A DNA stretch of 64,000 nt, taken from assembly GCA_949752735.1 (NCBI GenBank), contig OX457053.1:6094677-6158676 (forward strand), read 5' to 3'. Origin of the DNA: Lumbricus terrestris. Its lineage: Eukaryota > Annelida > Clitellata > Crassiclitellata > Lumbricidae. The notes beneath the pieces are model-generated. The model was not told where the DNA came from and searched no databases. It worked only from the letters and a program-made list of their open reading frames with translations. Below, piece by piece: positions 33,401 through 43,612 of this stretch (position 1 is its first letter; the number at the start of each line of letters is the position of its first letter). Both the position numbers and the translations under genes were made by a program.

Positions 33401-36400
33401 AAAAAAGTGACAATGTGTATCTTTTGAAATTGATGAAAATTTGCACATATATTGAGGACATGCAGATCCTTAATTGGTGCAAAATTCAGGATGGTGTTCA
33501 GCTCCGTTTCTGAAAAATTAATTTTTGAAATTGACCAATAATTACTGTGTCGCGAGCAAATGGCATGATCTACAATGTTTGGACTGTCATATCTAGACCA
33601 GGAAATGAACCAGAGGACTGATATTGTTGTCATGTAATCAGTTTCTTGTGCTCCTTCCAGGGATGTAAGAATGTTGGTTGTATTCCTTGTAATTTTTTAT
33701 TTATAAATTTGTAATTATTGCGCAAATGCCAATTTACATTTATTCGGACATGAAAACGGCCTGATCCACAATGTTTGGACTGTCATATACAGGCCAGGAA
33801 ATGAACCAGAGGACTGATATTGTTGTCATGTAATCAGTTTCTTGTGCTCCTTCCAGGGATGTAAGAATGTTGGTTGTGGCCTTGTAATTTTTTATTTATA
33901 AATTTGTAATTATTGCGCAAATGCCAATTTACATTTATTCGGACATGAAAACGACCTGATCCACAATGTTTCGACTGTCATATCTAGACCAGGAAATGAA
34001 TCAGAGGACTGATATTGTTGTCATGTAATCAGTTTCTTATGCTCTTTCCAGGGATGTAAGAATGTTGGTTGTATTCCTTGTGATTATTTATTTATAAATT
34101 TGTAATTATTGCGCAAATGCCAATTTACATTTATTCGGACATGAAAACGGCATGATCCACAATGTTTGGACTGTCATATACAGGCCAGGAAATGAACCAG
34201 AGGACTGATATTGTTGTCATGTAGTCAGTGTCTTGTGCTCTTTCTAGTTATGTAAGAATTTTGGTTACATTTCTTGTGATTTTTAATTTATAAGGTTGCA
34301 AATATTACACAGCTGCCAATTTACCGTATATATTTTCGGAAATGCATAATTGTATATATCTCAGATATATCCTCTTTCATATGATGATGACTCACTTAGA
34401 TAGCTTGATATCCTCCAAATAATTTTTAACTTTAATCTATTACCATAATTAACATTGTGTGGAATGGAAAATTGTGAGTCATTATCATATGAAAGTAGTA
34501 TTAACTGAGTAAATCTAAAATATACAATTATGTGTCCGGATGAATGTAAATTGGCATTTGCGCAATATTTGCAAACTTATAAATTAAAAATCACAAGAAA
34601 TGTAACCAAAATTTTTGCATACATGGAAAGAGCACAAGCATCTCACTACATGACAACAATATCAGTCCTCTGATTCATTTCCTGGCCTGTATATGACAGT
34701 CCAAACATTTGGGATCAGGCAGTTTTCATGTCCGAATAAATGTAAATTGGCATTATATTTTGTGCAATAATTACAAATTTATAAATAAAAAATCACAAGG
34801 AATACAACCAACATTCTTACATCCCTGGAAAGAGCATAAGAAACTGATTACATGACAACAATATCAGCCCTCTGATTCATTTCCTGGTCTAGATATGACA
34901 GTCGAAACATTGTGGATCAGGTCGTTTTCATGTCCGAATAAATATAAATTGGCATTTGCGTAATAATTACAAATTTATAAATAAAAAATCACAAGGAATA
35001 CAACCAACATTCTTACATCCCTGGAAAGAGCATAAGCAACTGATTACATGACAACAATATCAGTCCTCTGGTTCATTTCCTGGCCTGTATATGACAGTCC
35101 AAACATTGTGGATCAGGCCGTTTTCATGTCCGAATAAATGTAAATTGGCATTTGCGCAATAATTACAAATTTATAAATAAAAAATTACAAGGAATACAAC
35201 CAACATTCTTACATCCCTGGAAGGAGCACAAGAAACTGATTACATGACAACAATATCAGTCCTCTGGTTCATTTCCTGGTCTAGATATGACAGTCCAAAC
35301 ATTGTAGATCATGCCATTTGCTCGCGACACAGTAATTATTGGTCAATTTCAAAAATTAATTTTTCAGAAACGGAGCTGAACACCATCCTGAATTTTGCAC
35401 CAATTAAGGATCTGCATGTCCTCAATATATGTGCAAATTTTCATCAATTTCAAAAGATACACATTGTCACTTTTTTGATGATCTTTGGACTCTATTTTCA
35501 CGATCACGACAAGGAAAACGTCGGTGGAAAACACACTAATGATGAAACTAATCAGATGCTGACTATATGTCTGATGAGCACCAATGTGCCTCAATATAAA
35601 ACCAGTACAAGTATTATTATATCTCATTCCTGCCTGGTGACATGATGTCCACAACTTGAGTGAGAATTGGCGTCTGTGCAATATTTACAATTTTTTTTTA
35701 TTAAAAACCAAAAATAATTCCATCCAGGTTCTTGCATATTTGGAAAGAGCAAAAAAAACTGATTGGACAAAAAATATTTCAGCACTCTAGCTCGTTTCTT
35801 GGCTGAGATATAACAGTCCAAACTTGGTGGATCATGTCGTTTTCTCGCGGTACGTTTTTTGATCATTAACTTCAAAAATTAATATCTCGGTCAAATTTTG
35901 AGATATTCTGCTCAAATTTTCACTTTTAATCATCATATTGCATGTAGTGTATGTACAAAAATTTTCAGAAAAATCCAAAGGGGTGTGGTGTACACCCCTG
36001 GTTGAGTTGACGTGGAATGACCCTGTTACAACCAATGTAAGTTGTGAGTGTTACAACCGATGTGAGTTGTGACTGTTACAGCCAATGTGACTGCTACAAC
36101 AAATGTTATTGCTACAACCAGTGTGACTGCAACAGCATATACACTTTAAAAACAATAGTTTACACTCATAAATATGAGTTTCGTAGCGTCAAAGCCATCA
36201 GATGTTACAGTAAAATAAAGAAAGAACTTTAGCAGCCAGACTGCAAGTTTCATAATGTCCCAACAAATAAAATTGTTTAACACGTTGACCGCCAGGGACG
36301 AGTTAACTCGTCCTTCAGCCAGTCATTTAACATGGTGTGTAGGCGGTCAATGTGTTAAAACTCACCAACGTTCTTGACGGTTAGCGTGAACTCAGAGTTA

Positions 36401-39400
36401 TTGACGCCATGGCTAAAGTTCTGGGTGAACTTGTTGGGAATGCCTTCCAAATCCTTGTCATTCCTTGTCCAGTAGGCCTCAACCCTCACCATTTCCACGG
36501 TGGAAACGACGCAGCCAATTGTCGAACTGTTGCCAAGGTGTGTTACCAGTCCGGGCCTTTCATCGACTGTTTCAATATCAAGACCAGGCATCTTAAAATA
36601 TCAATGATAGAACACAACACATGCGTAAAACATCACAACTGAAATCTACTGAACAATAAGATTTGTCTTGAAAGACTTACCCAGTCGCATCTAATGCTGC
36701 CGATATGTCCAATCAGTCATTAATTTCAAGAATTTATATAGCGCCCCTTCAAGAAACCCATTCAGAGGTGCTCCCAGTCCAACCACGGTGATATAAATCT
36801 CTTCCCTTCAAGAAGCCCACTCAGAGGTGCTCCCAGCCCAACCACGGTTATATAAATCTCTTCTCTTCAAGAACCCACTCAGAGGCACTCCCAGCCTAAC
36901 AAAAATGATATAAATCTCTTCCCTTCAAGAAACCCACTCAGAGGCGCTCCCAGTCCAACCACGGTACACGACACAAGTCTCTTCTGGCATGCGCCTGCGA
37001 TCGTGGGGTCACAGGACAAGCATGGTGCTAATTTTGACGTGCAGCGTGATTCTTACCATCAAGGTAATAAGGTTTAACGCCTTAAAGTTTTCCCATCAAC
37101 CGTGCCATACATTCATTCATTCATTATTCACTGCTTCTGCTGGTCGTAATTCTGGACGACGACGACAAAACTGCTCGAGGAGTAACTTGACATTATGCTA
37201 TGGACGTCTATTAGCTGTCACGTTGATTGTGGACTGCATTTCATTTGCCAATTTCCCCCACGGCAAAACAATATGTGCATCTCATGAATATGGAGACAGA
37301 TTTACACACACTTAACGCGATAAGCACGAAAAAGTCATTGTATAAAATATAATTTTTCAAACATATAAATAATCTAAAATAATATTGCTATTATTCTTTT
37401 ACCCACGGTCGATGCAACTTTCGTGATTGAAAAAATTGGAATAAGGCAGCAAAGGAACAGTTTATAATAAGATGATTTTGCTATAATTGATAATTGATTT
37501 TCTACAAATAAAATGACCACAACATGAATTTTTCATTCCTTGCAAATCCATACCATGCTCATGGAAACGGAAGTAAAAACAGTAATCATCAAATGTTGTG
37601 ACAAACACTAAGTACTAAAGATTAATCATGACACATGTTGTTCCGCATTAAGAGTAAATAACTATAGGTCCCCCCATCCTTCCTTCCTTCCTTCCTTCAT
37701 TCGGGAAGTCATATAGCGCTCCTTCAAGGAAACTGCTCAGAGGCACTCCCGACTCCAGTGCACCCAAAAATAACAGTTTTAAGGCTGGTGAGGGAGGAAT
37801 CTAGTAGAGTCCCAAGACTTATGTACAACTCTAAAGGGAAGCCACTCCTCGCTACTGAGCCTACCACAGGGAATCCTCGATTCTTCATAGTTACAGTACA
37901 AACAAAAGTAATGAAGAACCCCCTTCCGCAGAGCATAGGGGACAATGACCTTGGACACCAGCGCAAGACAGCATAGCTTTGCAGGCAAATTTGGAGCGAG
38001 GCCCGGAGTCGCTCTTCCATCAGTGGAGATCTACATGTGCCTCCCTTACACAAATCCCTACAAACTGATGATCCGACTTGTCACTCACCAGACCCGCATT
38101 CCTCTTGGAAAAATCTTTCTTCAAATAAATTATACACCTATGCTTCAACGATTCATCTGAACACACATAAATTACCTTAGTTGTAGTGCTCATACATACA
38201 CGCAAAACTGCGGGTTGCAGAACCCGTCTTAATGCAGGCCTTCTGAGATCAAAAGGGTTCCGCAGTAAAAAAAGACAAGCAATAATCTTCCAGACTTTAG
38301 ATATATTTTATAAACAAAGTGGCTGATAAAAATTTTGCAGTTCCCGTTAGCTCACCTTGCAAGACGTAAACCTCGACTGCATAGGGCATGTCGTACCCGC
38401 TCAGCACGGCGCACCTGTACGAACCCTCGTCATTCAGCGTCACATTATACTTGATCAGCTGGACCACCTGTTTCCCTATAATGTGCGACAGAATTATTAC
38501 TCCGGTATCGTTGTTACTATCTATCATGTTGTACTGTTGCGTGATGCGATCCGCTTTGTACCAGCGCACGTTGAAACCGTCACTCTGTTCACATGTCAGA
38601 TCCAACGTGTCACCGGATTTAACGTAGACCGGCTGAGTTTCCGGTAGAGTCACCATTGTCCTCCCTGCAACGTATCGACACTAACATTCTAATCAAAATA
38701 ATATTAGCTTAGTCGTTAGTAACCAACAAGTTCATATAAGATAGGGCTGTTTTTAAGGAATTTTTAGAACTGCACATCCTCTTCTCTCCTTTCTCATCCT
38801 CCATGGAACATTACTCGCAATCTGAGGAAAATGACCTTTTTTACTTGTTTTAACTGCACGGAACATGACGGAAGTGCCTCTACAACTGCACGAATCCATT
38901 TAGAACTGCACATTTTGTGTAGAACTGCACGTTAAAAAAGCCCTGTAAGATTGTAAACATGATATTGCAGTAACCGATTACAAGTATAATAGAAGTTGAA
39001 TTTAACTGTGTGGCAGCTTGTCCTACAATTCATTTAAGTTGCTCTACCCAGGGCGTGAAAGGCTGAGTAACCTTATGAATCTAGTGGGCATCAAACCCCT
39101 ATCCTTTCATTCTTCGTACCAGGGGAGGGTTGAGGGTAATAGTAAACGCTCAGTCACAAAAAGCGTACGGATAAGGGATTGCTTGCCAATGACCTTCACA
39201 AAGGACCGCTCAACCATCCATTCAGTAGATGGCAGCGGCAAATGGAGCAGGACATGCTAGACGCCTTGCATGACTGCCCGACAGTTAAATTCAACACCTG
39301 CAATAACTTGTGATCCTCTGTTCATACCATGAATTGCAATCAAACTGTTTTGTGTCAGTTTGAAGTCAATCCAATAGTATTATTGTTCTCATGTTAACAT

Positions 39401-40208
39401 GCGACCCAATCCATGCTGGAAGTAGACCAAAATAAAATAACACTGTACATACTGAGCAACGAATGCACTTATCTCAGATGGTCAGTTTTAAAATCTTATT
39501 CGCAAAACTTTAACGACAAGCTGCATTAGTTTCCTGGTTGCATTTCGCACAATCTCATCATTCGAGTATCAAATAAATGCATATTACCAACAGATGAATG
39601 GATCCAAGTCAGTGAAAAAAAATCATCCACGAGTGAGTATGTGCATAAGTAGTAGGAATGTACGATTGTACGTATGAATCTAGAAACTTTATACAGTGGC
39701 TCACTGCCACGAATGCAAAGCTAATCAATTCTAATTTGGGCCAAACTTGCATGCTAATATACAGTCACGAAGATCAGAAGGACGCGGAATAATAAACGCT
39801 AAACAATACATGCTTAAGACAACGTTTTAAAAGGTCTCGCATCTCATTCATACCACTGAAAGGAGGGGGAGGTGACCTGCTGTTTCAAAGCCTCAACCCG
39901 AGCAGTCGCATGCAGCACACAGGTTCCAATTATTTACCACACAGACACTAGTAACCACATTAAACTGACCCGTAAGCACGACACATCCCAATACGACAAT
40001 CAGCAATGCATATTTGAAGCGAGAAACGCTTGCTGACCTTACGCTTTAGATCCCATTACAAATATCATCCGCGCCCCATCACAACATACCAAATCACACA
40101 CACTCGCCAATCGCATCGTTTCGACGCCACCGACAAAACGTCCCTACCTCCAACCAATCCGAGGCTGAAAAGAATCGTCAGAATGGTAAGCATGGCGATC
40201 AGAGGCAT
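24375..40208 (-). CDS. BSG: Basigin/neuroplastin-family immunoglobulin membrane protein
   Basis: Complete gene, seven exons read right to left: 40208-40148, 38664-38356, 36566-36366, 29472-29392, 28407-28120, 26933-26798, 24435-24375; joined frame 378 aa (human long basigin 385). Parts: signal peptide (MPLIAMLTILTILFSLGLVG), Ig1 (cysteines in LTCEQ and YRCAV), Ig2 split over two exons (IGCVV, YQCNI), Ig3 (LVCKVWGWP, YVCTA), transmembrane segment LWPLLGIALEMVILSCIIYV with the family's Pro321 and Glu328, a basic stop-transfer (ERNRARQR) and a tail ending GRDNVRYRK like basigin's KGKNVRQRN. Several N-x-S/T sites. Family members are type I surface proteins that escort monocarboxylate transporters and mediate adhesion. 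The exon 3 acceptor (aaacag|tc) is chosen for phase. Neuroplastin is equally possible; invertebrates usually have one ancestor of both. Confidence 0.92.
24764..25352. repeat. Minisatellite, 33-bp unit, basigin-family intron 6
   Basis: About 17 copies of a unit containing cttgacccaaattccc and gagtcacatggaatgg. Because 33 is divisible by 3, several frames stay open on both strands; none is a gene. An eight-unit (264-bp) block is duplicated: the variant cttcacccaaattccctgag occurs at about 24892 and 25156. Confidence 0.95.
26250..26570. repeat. C-rich tandem repeat with ggtacgccacccgtgaaat unit
   Basis: Three long imperfect copies of a unit with ccaccccaccacac and ggtacgccacccgtgaaatt, after the string acctggcgttgcccggg that looks like the edge of a dispersed element. 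Confidence 0.8.
26798..26933 (-). CDS. BSG: Basigin-family exon 6, transmembrane segment
   Basis: Acceptor tgtgcag, donor cca|gtaagc, phase 1 to 2. AMLWPLLGIALEMVILSCII then YVYERNRARQRAEQERK. Confidence 0.94.
27721..27919 (-). repeat. tRNA-derived SINE in basigin-family intron 5
   Basis: Reverse copy of the window's SINE family: tail at 27721 (acttgttatagcgcccc) and head near 27919 (gcgcggtgatgtagtgg on the minus strand). Confidence 0.88.
28120..28407 (-). CDS. BSG: Basigin-family exon 5, Ig3
   Basis: Acceptor tttctgcag, donor aaag|gtaagt, phase 1 to 1. LELVCKVWGWPLPNVTW and RAVYVCTAFNEIN are characteristic of the membrane-proximal domain. Confidence 0.94.
28511..28765. repeat. (ATTC)n/(AATC)n microsatellite
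   Basis: Long imperfect tetranucleotide run, immediately followed at about 28770 by the gcatttacaaagtgcc/aggcgctcccag tail motif of the LINE/SINE group on the minus strand. Confidence 0.95.
29392..29472 (-). CDS. BSG: Basigin-family exon 4, second half of Ig2
   Basis: Acceptor tttttcag, donor act|gtgagt, phase 1 to 1. GEADVGIYQCNIKLNNGN supplies the second Ig2 cysteine after a 6.9-kb intron. Confidence 0.9.
29566..30236. repeat. Minisatellite, about 32-bp unit with 127-bp higher-order period
   Basis: Unit like caggtcacaccactaccaaa plus ttctaccattt. Four unit variants repeat as a 127-bp block three to four times, with atgcag or ttgcag frames restarting at 29570, 29697, 29824 and 29951. In basigin-family intron 3. 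Confidence 0.95.
31155..32242. mobile_element. piggyBac-like non-autonomous element (1088 bp)
   Basis: Inverted ends ccctttaacgaccagc and ggtggtcgttaaaggg, flanked by TTAA at 31151-31154 and 32243-32246. No transposase frame inside. In basigin-family intron 3. Confidence 0.82.
32351..32800. repeat. Minisatellite, 18-bp unit (aaccaatgcacatgttac)
   Basis: About 24 copies; the array resumes at 36024-36130, showing that the foldback element at 32846 inserted into it. Open frames (MHMLQP..., CIGCNM...) are repeat artefacts. Confidence 0.96.
32846..36023. mobile_element. Large foldback transposon (3178 bp)
   Basis: Ends gggtcattccatgtcaac and gttgacgtggaatgaccc; the arms are inverted copies over nearly their whole length, meeting in a short unpaired centre near 34395-34475 (tttcatatgatgatgactca opposite tgagtcattatcatatgaaa). 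Identical 133-residue frames at 33633-33232 (-) and 35244-35645 (+) show how alike the arms are. Each arm carries three to four copies of a roughly 190-195-bp internal repeat (words aatgtttggactgtcatat and ctgatattgttgtcatgta). Flanked by TGTT on both sides (32842-32845, 36024-36027), the likely 4-bp target duplication. No transposase recognised. Confidence 0.9.
36024..36130. repeat. Right-hand remainder of the 18-bp minisatellite
   Basis: tgttacaaccaatgtaagtt and diverged copies continue the array interrupted by the foldback element. Confidence 0.85.
36281..36354. mobile_element. 74-bp TTAA-flanked MITE beside the basigin-family exon 3 donor
   Basis: Inverted ends cacgttgaccgcc and ggcggtcaatgtg, with TTAA on both sides (36277-36280, 36355-36358). 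On the gene's strand the right TTAA lies at intron positions +8 to +11. Confidence 0.85.
36366..36566 (-). CDS. BSG: Basigin-family exon 3, first half of Ig2
   Basis: Starts VDERPGLVTHLGNSSTIGC and includes AYWTRNDKDLEGIP; ends TVKNV in phase 1 at donor gttg|gtgagt. The acceptor aaacag is the only one nearby that fits the phase. Confidence 0.85.
36727..36972. repeat. Tandem copies of the LINE/SINE tail, about 59-bp period
   Basis: Four copies of a unit with tataaatctcttcccttcaag and cactcagaggtgctcccag; the first copy has the parent form tttatatagcgccccttcaag. Confidence 0.85.
37706..38050 (-). pseudogene. LINE 3' end in basigin-family intron 2
   Basis: Minus-strand frame with MKNRGFPVVGSVARSGFPLE and SSLTSLKTVIFGCTGVGSAS ahead of the gagcgctatatgac tail. 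It is the same sequence class as the copy at 43402, where W-N-G-L-P is intact. Confidence 0.7.
38356..38664 (-). CDS. BSG: Basigin-family exon 2, Ig1
   Basis: Acceptor gttgcag, donor caag|gtgagc, phase 1 to 1. Encodes one whole Ig fold from VTLPETQPVYVKSGDTLDL to DEGSYRCAV and VEVYVLQ, as expected for the membrane-distal domain. Confidence 0.92.
38746..38945. mobile_element. Dispersed repeat with inverted ends (agggctgtttttaa ... ttaaaaaagccct)
   Basis: About 200 bp, rich in tagaactgcac words. Related partial copies lie at about 17818-18060 and 41985-42060. The target duplication is unclear. Confidence 0.6.
40148..40208 (-). CDS. BSG: Basigin-family exon 1, signal peptide
   Basis: ATG at 40208-40206 with an in-frame TAA four codons upstream, which fixes the start. 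Encodes a 20-residue hydrophobic leader; donor g|gtaggg, phase 1. Confidence 0.9.
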
Positions 40209-40485
40209 GGATTCGACGCCAGATTAGCGAGGAGATCGATCGCGGACCGTTTTAATGATCCATCGTCTCCATGATCTAAAACATGGCGGACATCTTGAAC
40301 GACAGACGAGGTCAAGGTCGGCTCGGCTCGTCACGTGACGCGAATAGGCCACGCCTATTCGGCAGTAGAAACGAGCACTTGCTTGTGGCGCGCAAACTAC
40401 TACAACCTCGGCGCTAATAGGCCTGCGGGTCCGATGTAAACACCGGAAACGTTAAAGGAACCCTCACGGTGGAACGCCGCGCAAG
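40209..40485. promoter_or_regulatory. Putative basigin-family promoter region
   Basis: The stretch upstream of the start codon is visibly richer in CG dinucleotides than its surroundings (cgatcgcgg, gcgcgc, cgtcacgtgacgcg). The last contains a CACGTG E-box. No TATA box was identified and the transcription start is unknown. Confidence 0.4.
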
Positions 40486-40675
40486 CATGGGCGGAGTTTA
40501 TCAGGGGCTAGGAGAAGGAGGCTAAGTCCCCCCCCCAAGAAGACCCAGAGTCATTTTTTACACTAAAAAGGTCATCAACTTTTTTGGGCCGGGAAAATTG
40601 TTCTCGTTTTCTGGACCGAGTCTCAGCCCAAAAAAATTTAGCCCCTCCAAAAACGGAAACCAAACTCCGCCCATG
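40486..40675. mobile_element. hAT-type MITE (190 bp)
   Basis: Inverted ends catgggcggagttt and aaactccgcccatg with a perfect 8-bp duplication CGCGCAAG (40478-40485, 40676-40683). Confidence 0.9.
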
Positions 40676-42749
40676 CGCGCAAGTAACTTCTGCCGTCGGA
40701 TAAGTGAGTTTTGGGTGGATCCAGATTTGACGAGGGCCTATTATGACAACAGACGCCGTTGCCCTCGAAAAAATTTGTTTGGCATAATTTTTATTACAGC
40801 ACTTTAAAAGTGAGTTTTAATCGTCAGTGAACACTTTAAGCCAACAAAATCATTGATTACCAAAGAATTTTAATCAACGGTTAGATTGTTCTCCAAATCT
40901 TCACAAAATGCTAAACGCAAGCTCAACTGGCAGTGACGGTGTCAATATAGGTCACGGCGATTCAGTTGGTGCACGTGTCTATTCTACGCTTGACCTGCTT
41001 TATGAAGATATGATTTGCCGAAAATTCTCTGGAATTTTTAATATATTACTTTACATGATTTCTTCGACTCCCTGAATATATTTCACATGACCCTGGCGAG
41101 ACTTCCTGAAATTGTGTGACTTGAGCCGCTTTGCCATCTGGCGAATTTCAAACCGTAATAATTAGCCTATTATATTCGCTATTTTGCTTTCGGGAAAACA
41201 TATCGCGATCTGAGACACATAATGGTAACAGAAACATTCATGTGACCAGAGATTGATCCTGGGGGCCTATACGGCCATGTCCCCCCCCCCCCCATCAGAA
41301 ATGTGCATATATAGGACGTGGCCCCCCATCAGGTTTCAGCAAGCTTTCGATCAATGCAGCGGGAAAAGTAGGATACGACTAAAAACTAATTATTTAGCAT
41401 ATTGGCTTGAAAAAACGGTAGGCTACACCGTCACTACACGTTGAAGAGATTTCGTCGATGAAATGACTAAAAAAAGGTCGTCAGCTACTTCGGCAGGGAA
41501 ATTCGGTAGGCCTATATTTTCTAGACATTTTGATCAGATCATTCAGATGACTAAAAAAAGGGTCAACGAAATTTTCCCCCGGCCCAAGGTCAAAGAATTT
41601 GACTCTCCTTCGAAAATTTCTGTATCCGCCTCTATATGTGACGGGTCTACTTCTTTAGGTGGCGGATCTCATGATGAGGATGATGAGGGTTCTCTGCCCG
41701 AAGACAGGTTCATTGGCTTTATGCCCCTGGGGAGGATATGAGTGAGGTGGTTTTCCGTTGCCTTCTCCACAGGCAATGATGGGTAAGCAACTTGCCCAAG
41801 GTCGCTCCGCATGCAGGACCGCAGGAGTCCCACACGTGCTAGCCCGAGATATCTAAATCTCTAAATGTCAACTCCCAGTTCTCGACTCTAACGTAGTGCT
41901 ATAATGTGCCTCTAAATGCCACGGTGTTCAACCGTTGAGTGCAAGCTGACAAACGCTGAAAAAGGTAGGCTACATCATGTCATCTGCACAAATCTGTTTA
42001 GAACTGCACATTTTGTGTAGGCCTACATAGCCTAGCTACAACTGCACGTTAAAAACGTTGAATTTAAATGAACATAATTAGGCCTATAGCCGAATTATAG
42101 CCTACATGAGCTCGATTAGCTTATTCACTTGGGCATGGACCTAATTTACACGATGAAAGTGCATAAGCTTGACTTACATGAAGAAATATTCGAGCTTAGG
42201 AAAATGCGAATCTGGAGACAAAACTACTATACTAACTAGACCGACTGCTGTTATGCGTGTAGAATATAATGGCGCCGTAACTTGTTTCTATTTCATTCGC
42301 CAGGTTGTCGCTTCCATAATTTGCAATGACGGATAGAGCCGCTACATCTGAGATAGTCGTTTTGCATTTCTGTACAAATTTCACAGGTTAAAAGACTTAA
42401 TTAGGTTAGCCTATATGCTGTATTTGAACATTGTTTAGAGTGCCTCTAGTAGGGTGAACCGTTCAGAAGCGCTCCCAGCGACCTTTTTTTAGTCATCAGT
42501 CATCGAGTAGGCCTAATGCCTGCTGTCTGGTACCCTGTTTTTCTGGCTTAATGTCTTGTTGAAACCAAATGGGGGTGGAGGGCCCACGTCCCATGCACTT
42601 TTAAAATGTGGGGCCATGGCCGGATTGGCCCCCTGGGTCCGCCCCTGTCTATATATAGTCTTTATATAGTCTTTATGTAGGCCAATTTTCAATTCCTTAT
42701 AATTGTTGGCTCGAAATTGACTCCACAATCAATAATTTCTGCGCTTGTT

Positions 42750-43071
42750 CAGTAGCGGCGCCAGAGGGATATGCATGGGTGGCTAAGTCCCCCCTCAAAA
42801 AGTCGTCAGTTTTTTGCACAGGGAAAATGAAATATTTTCATAAGATTTCGACTAAGCTTCCCTAAAAAAAAGTCATTTTTGGACTGGGAAAATGAAAGGT
42901 TTTTGTTGAGATTTTAGCCAAATGACTTTTAAAAAGGTCGTCAGTTTTTTTAACTGGGAAACTGAAATGTTGTCGTCAGAAATTCTGGCGAATGAAAATG
43001 GAAAATTTTCTCCCGCGATTCCTCCCTCTCAACCAGCCCCCCAAAAAACTGAAATCCTGGCGCCGCCACTG
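42750..43071. mobile_element. hAT-type MITE (322 bp)
   Basis: Ends cagtagcggcgccag and ctggcgccgccactg; flanks CGCTTGTT (42742-42749) and CGTTTGTT (43072-43079), one mismatch. The interior has three degenerate copies of an aaaggtcgtcagttttt-type word. Confidence 0.85.
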
Positions 43072-43401
43072 CGTTTGTTGCTTTGGGCCCCCACACCTTA
43101 GGGCCGCGTGTGTGTGTAATAACTGAAGTCAATGTATTTGGTCAAATGCAAAGAGCCAACAAGAGACGGGTTAAGAATGTTTGCTTCACATCTCCGTTAA
43201 CTTAATTAGGGCGGGTCAGGACACGTCGAACCAATCCCAGTCGAGTTAATTATGTCAGGAGCGAAACCACAATAACTCAATCAGTTATGCCCAACGCGTG
43301 CCCTGCCATTCGATCATTCGATGGCGATCTGAAATGAAGTCTTAATGAGGCCAATATCCAGGAGATCAGCAGTCCACTATAAGTCCATAAGTGTATTCAT
43401 T

Positions 43402-43612
43402 CGGACATTTATATAGCGCTCCTTCAAGAAAAAACTACTCAGAGGCCCTCCCGACTCCAAAAAGAGCAGTTTTAAGTTTAGTAAGGAAGGATCTTGGTAG
43501 AGTCCCAGGGTGTAGGCGTAGCTCAAAAGGAAGGCCATTCCAGACCACTGAGCCAGCCACAGAAAAGGCTCGATTCTTCATGGTAGCCTATACTAGTACG
43601 AGCAAATGGAAC
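43402..43612 (-). pseudogene. LINE 3' end
   Basis: Minus-strand frame KNRAFSVAGSVVWNGLPFE then SFLTKLKTALFGVGRASE and a stop, followed by ggagcgctatataaatg. Clear non-LTR ORF2 C-terminus plus the common tail. Confidence 0.82.

Noticed and set aside
33232..33633. 133-residue frame, duplicated at 35244-35645
   Set aside because: It appears twice because the foldback arms are inverted copies; no recognised domain and no start context. Treated as evidence for the palindrome, not as a gene.
36591..36599. Basigin-family exon 3 starting at the ATG or ag at 36591
   Set aside because: That acceptor breaks the phase with exon 2 and gives a stop; aaacag at 36567-36568 keeps the frame.
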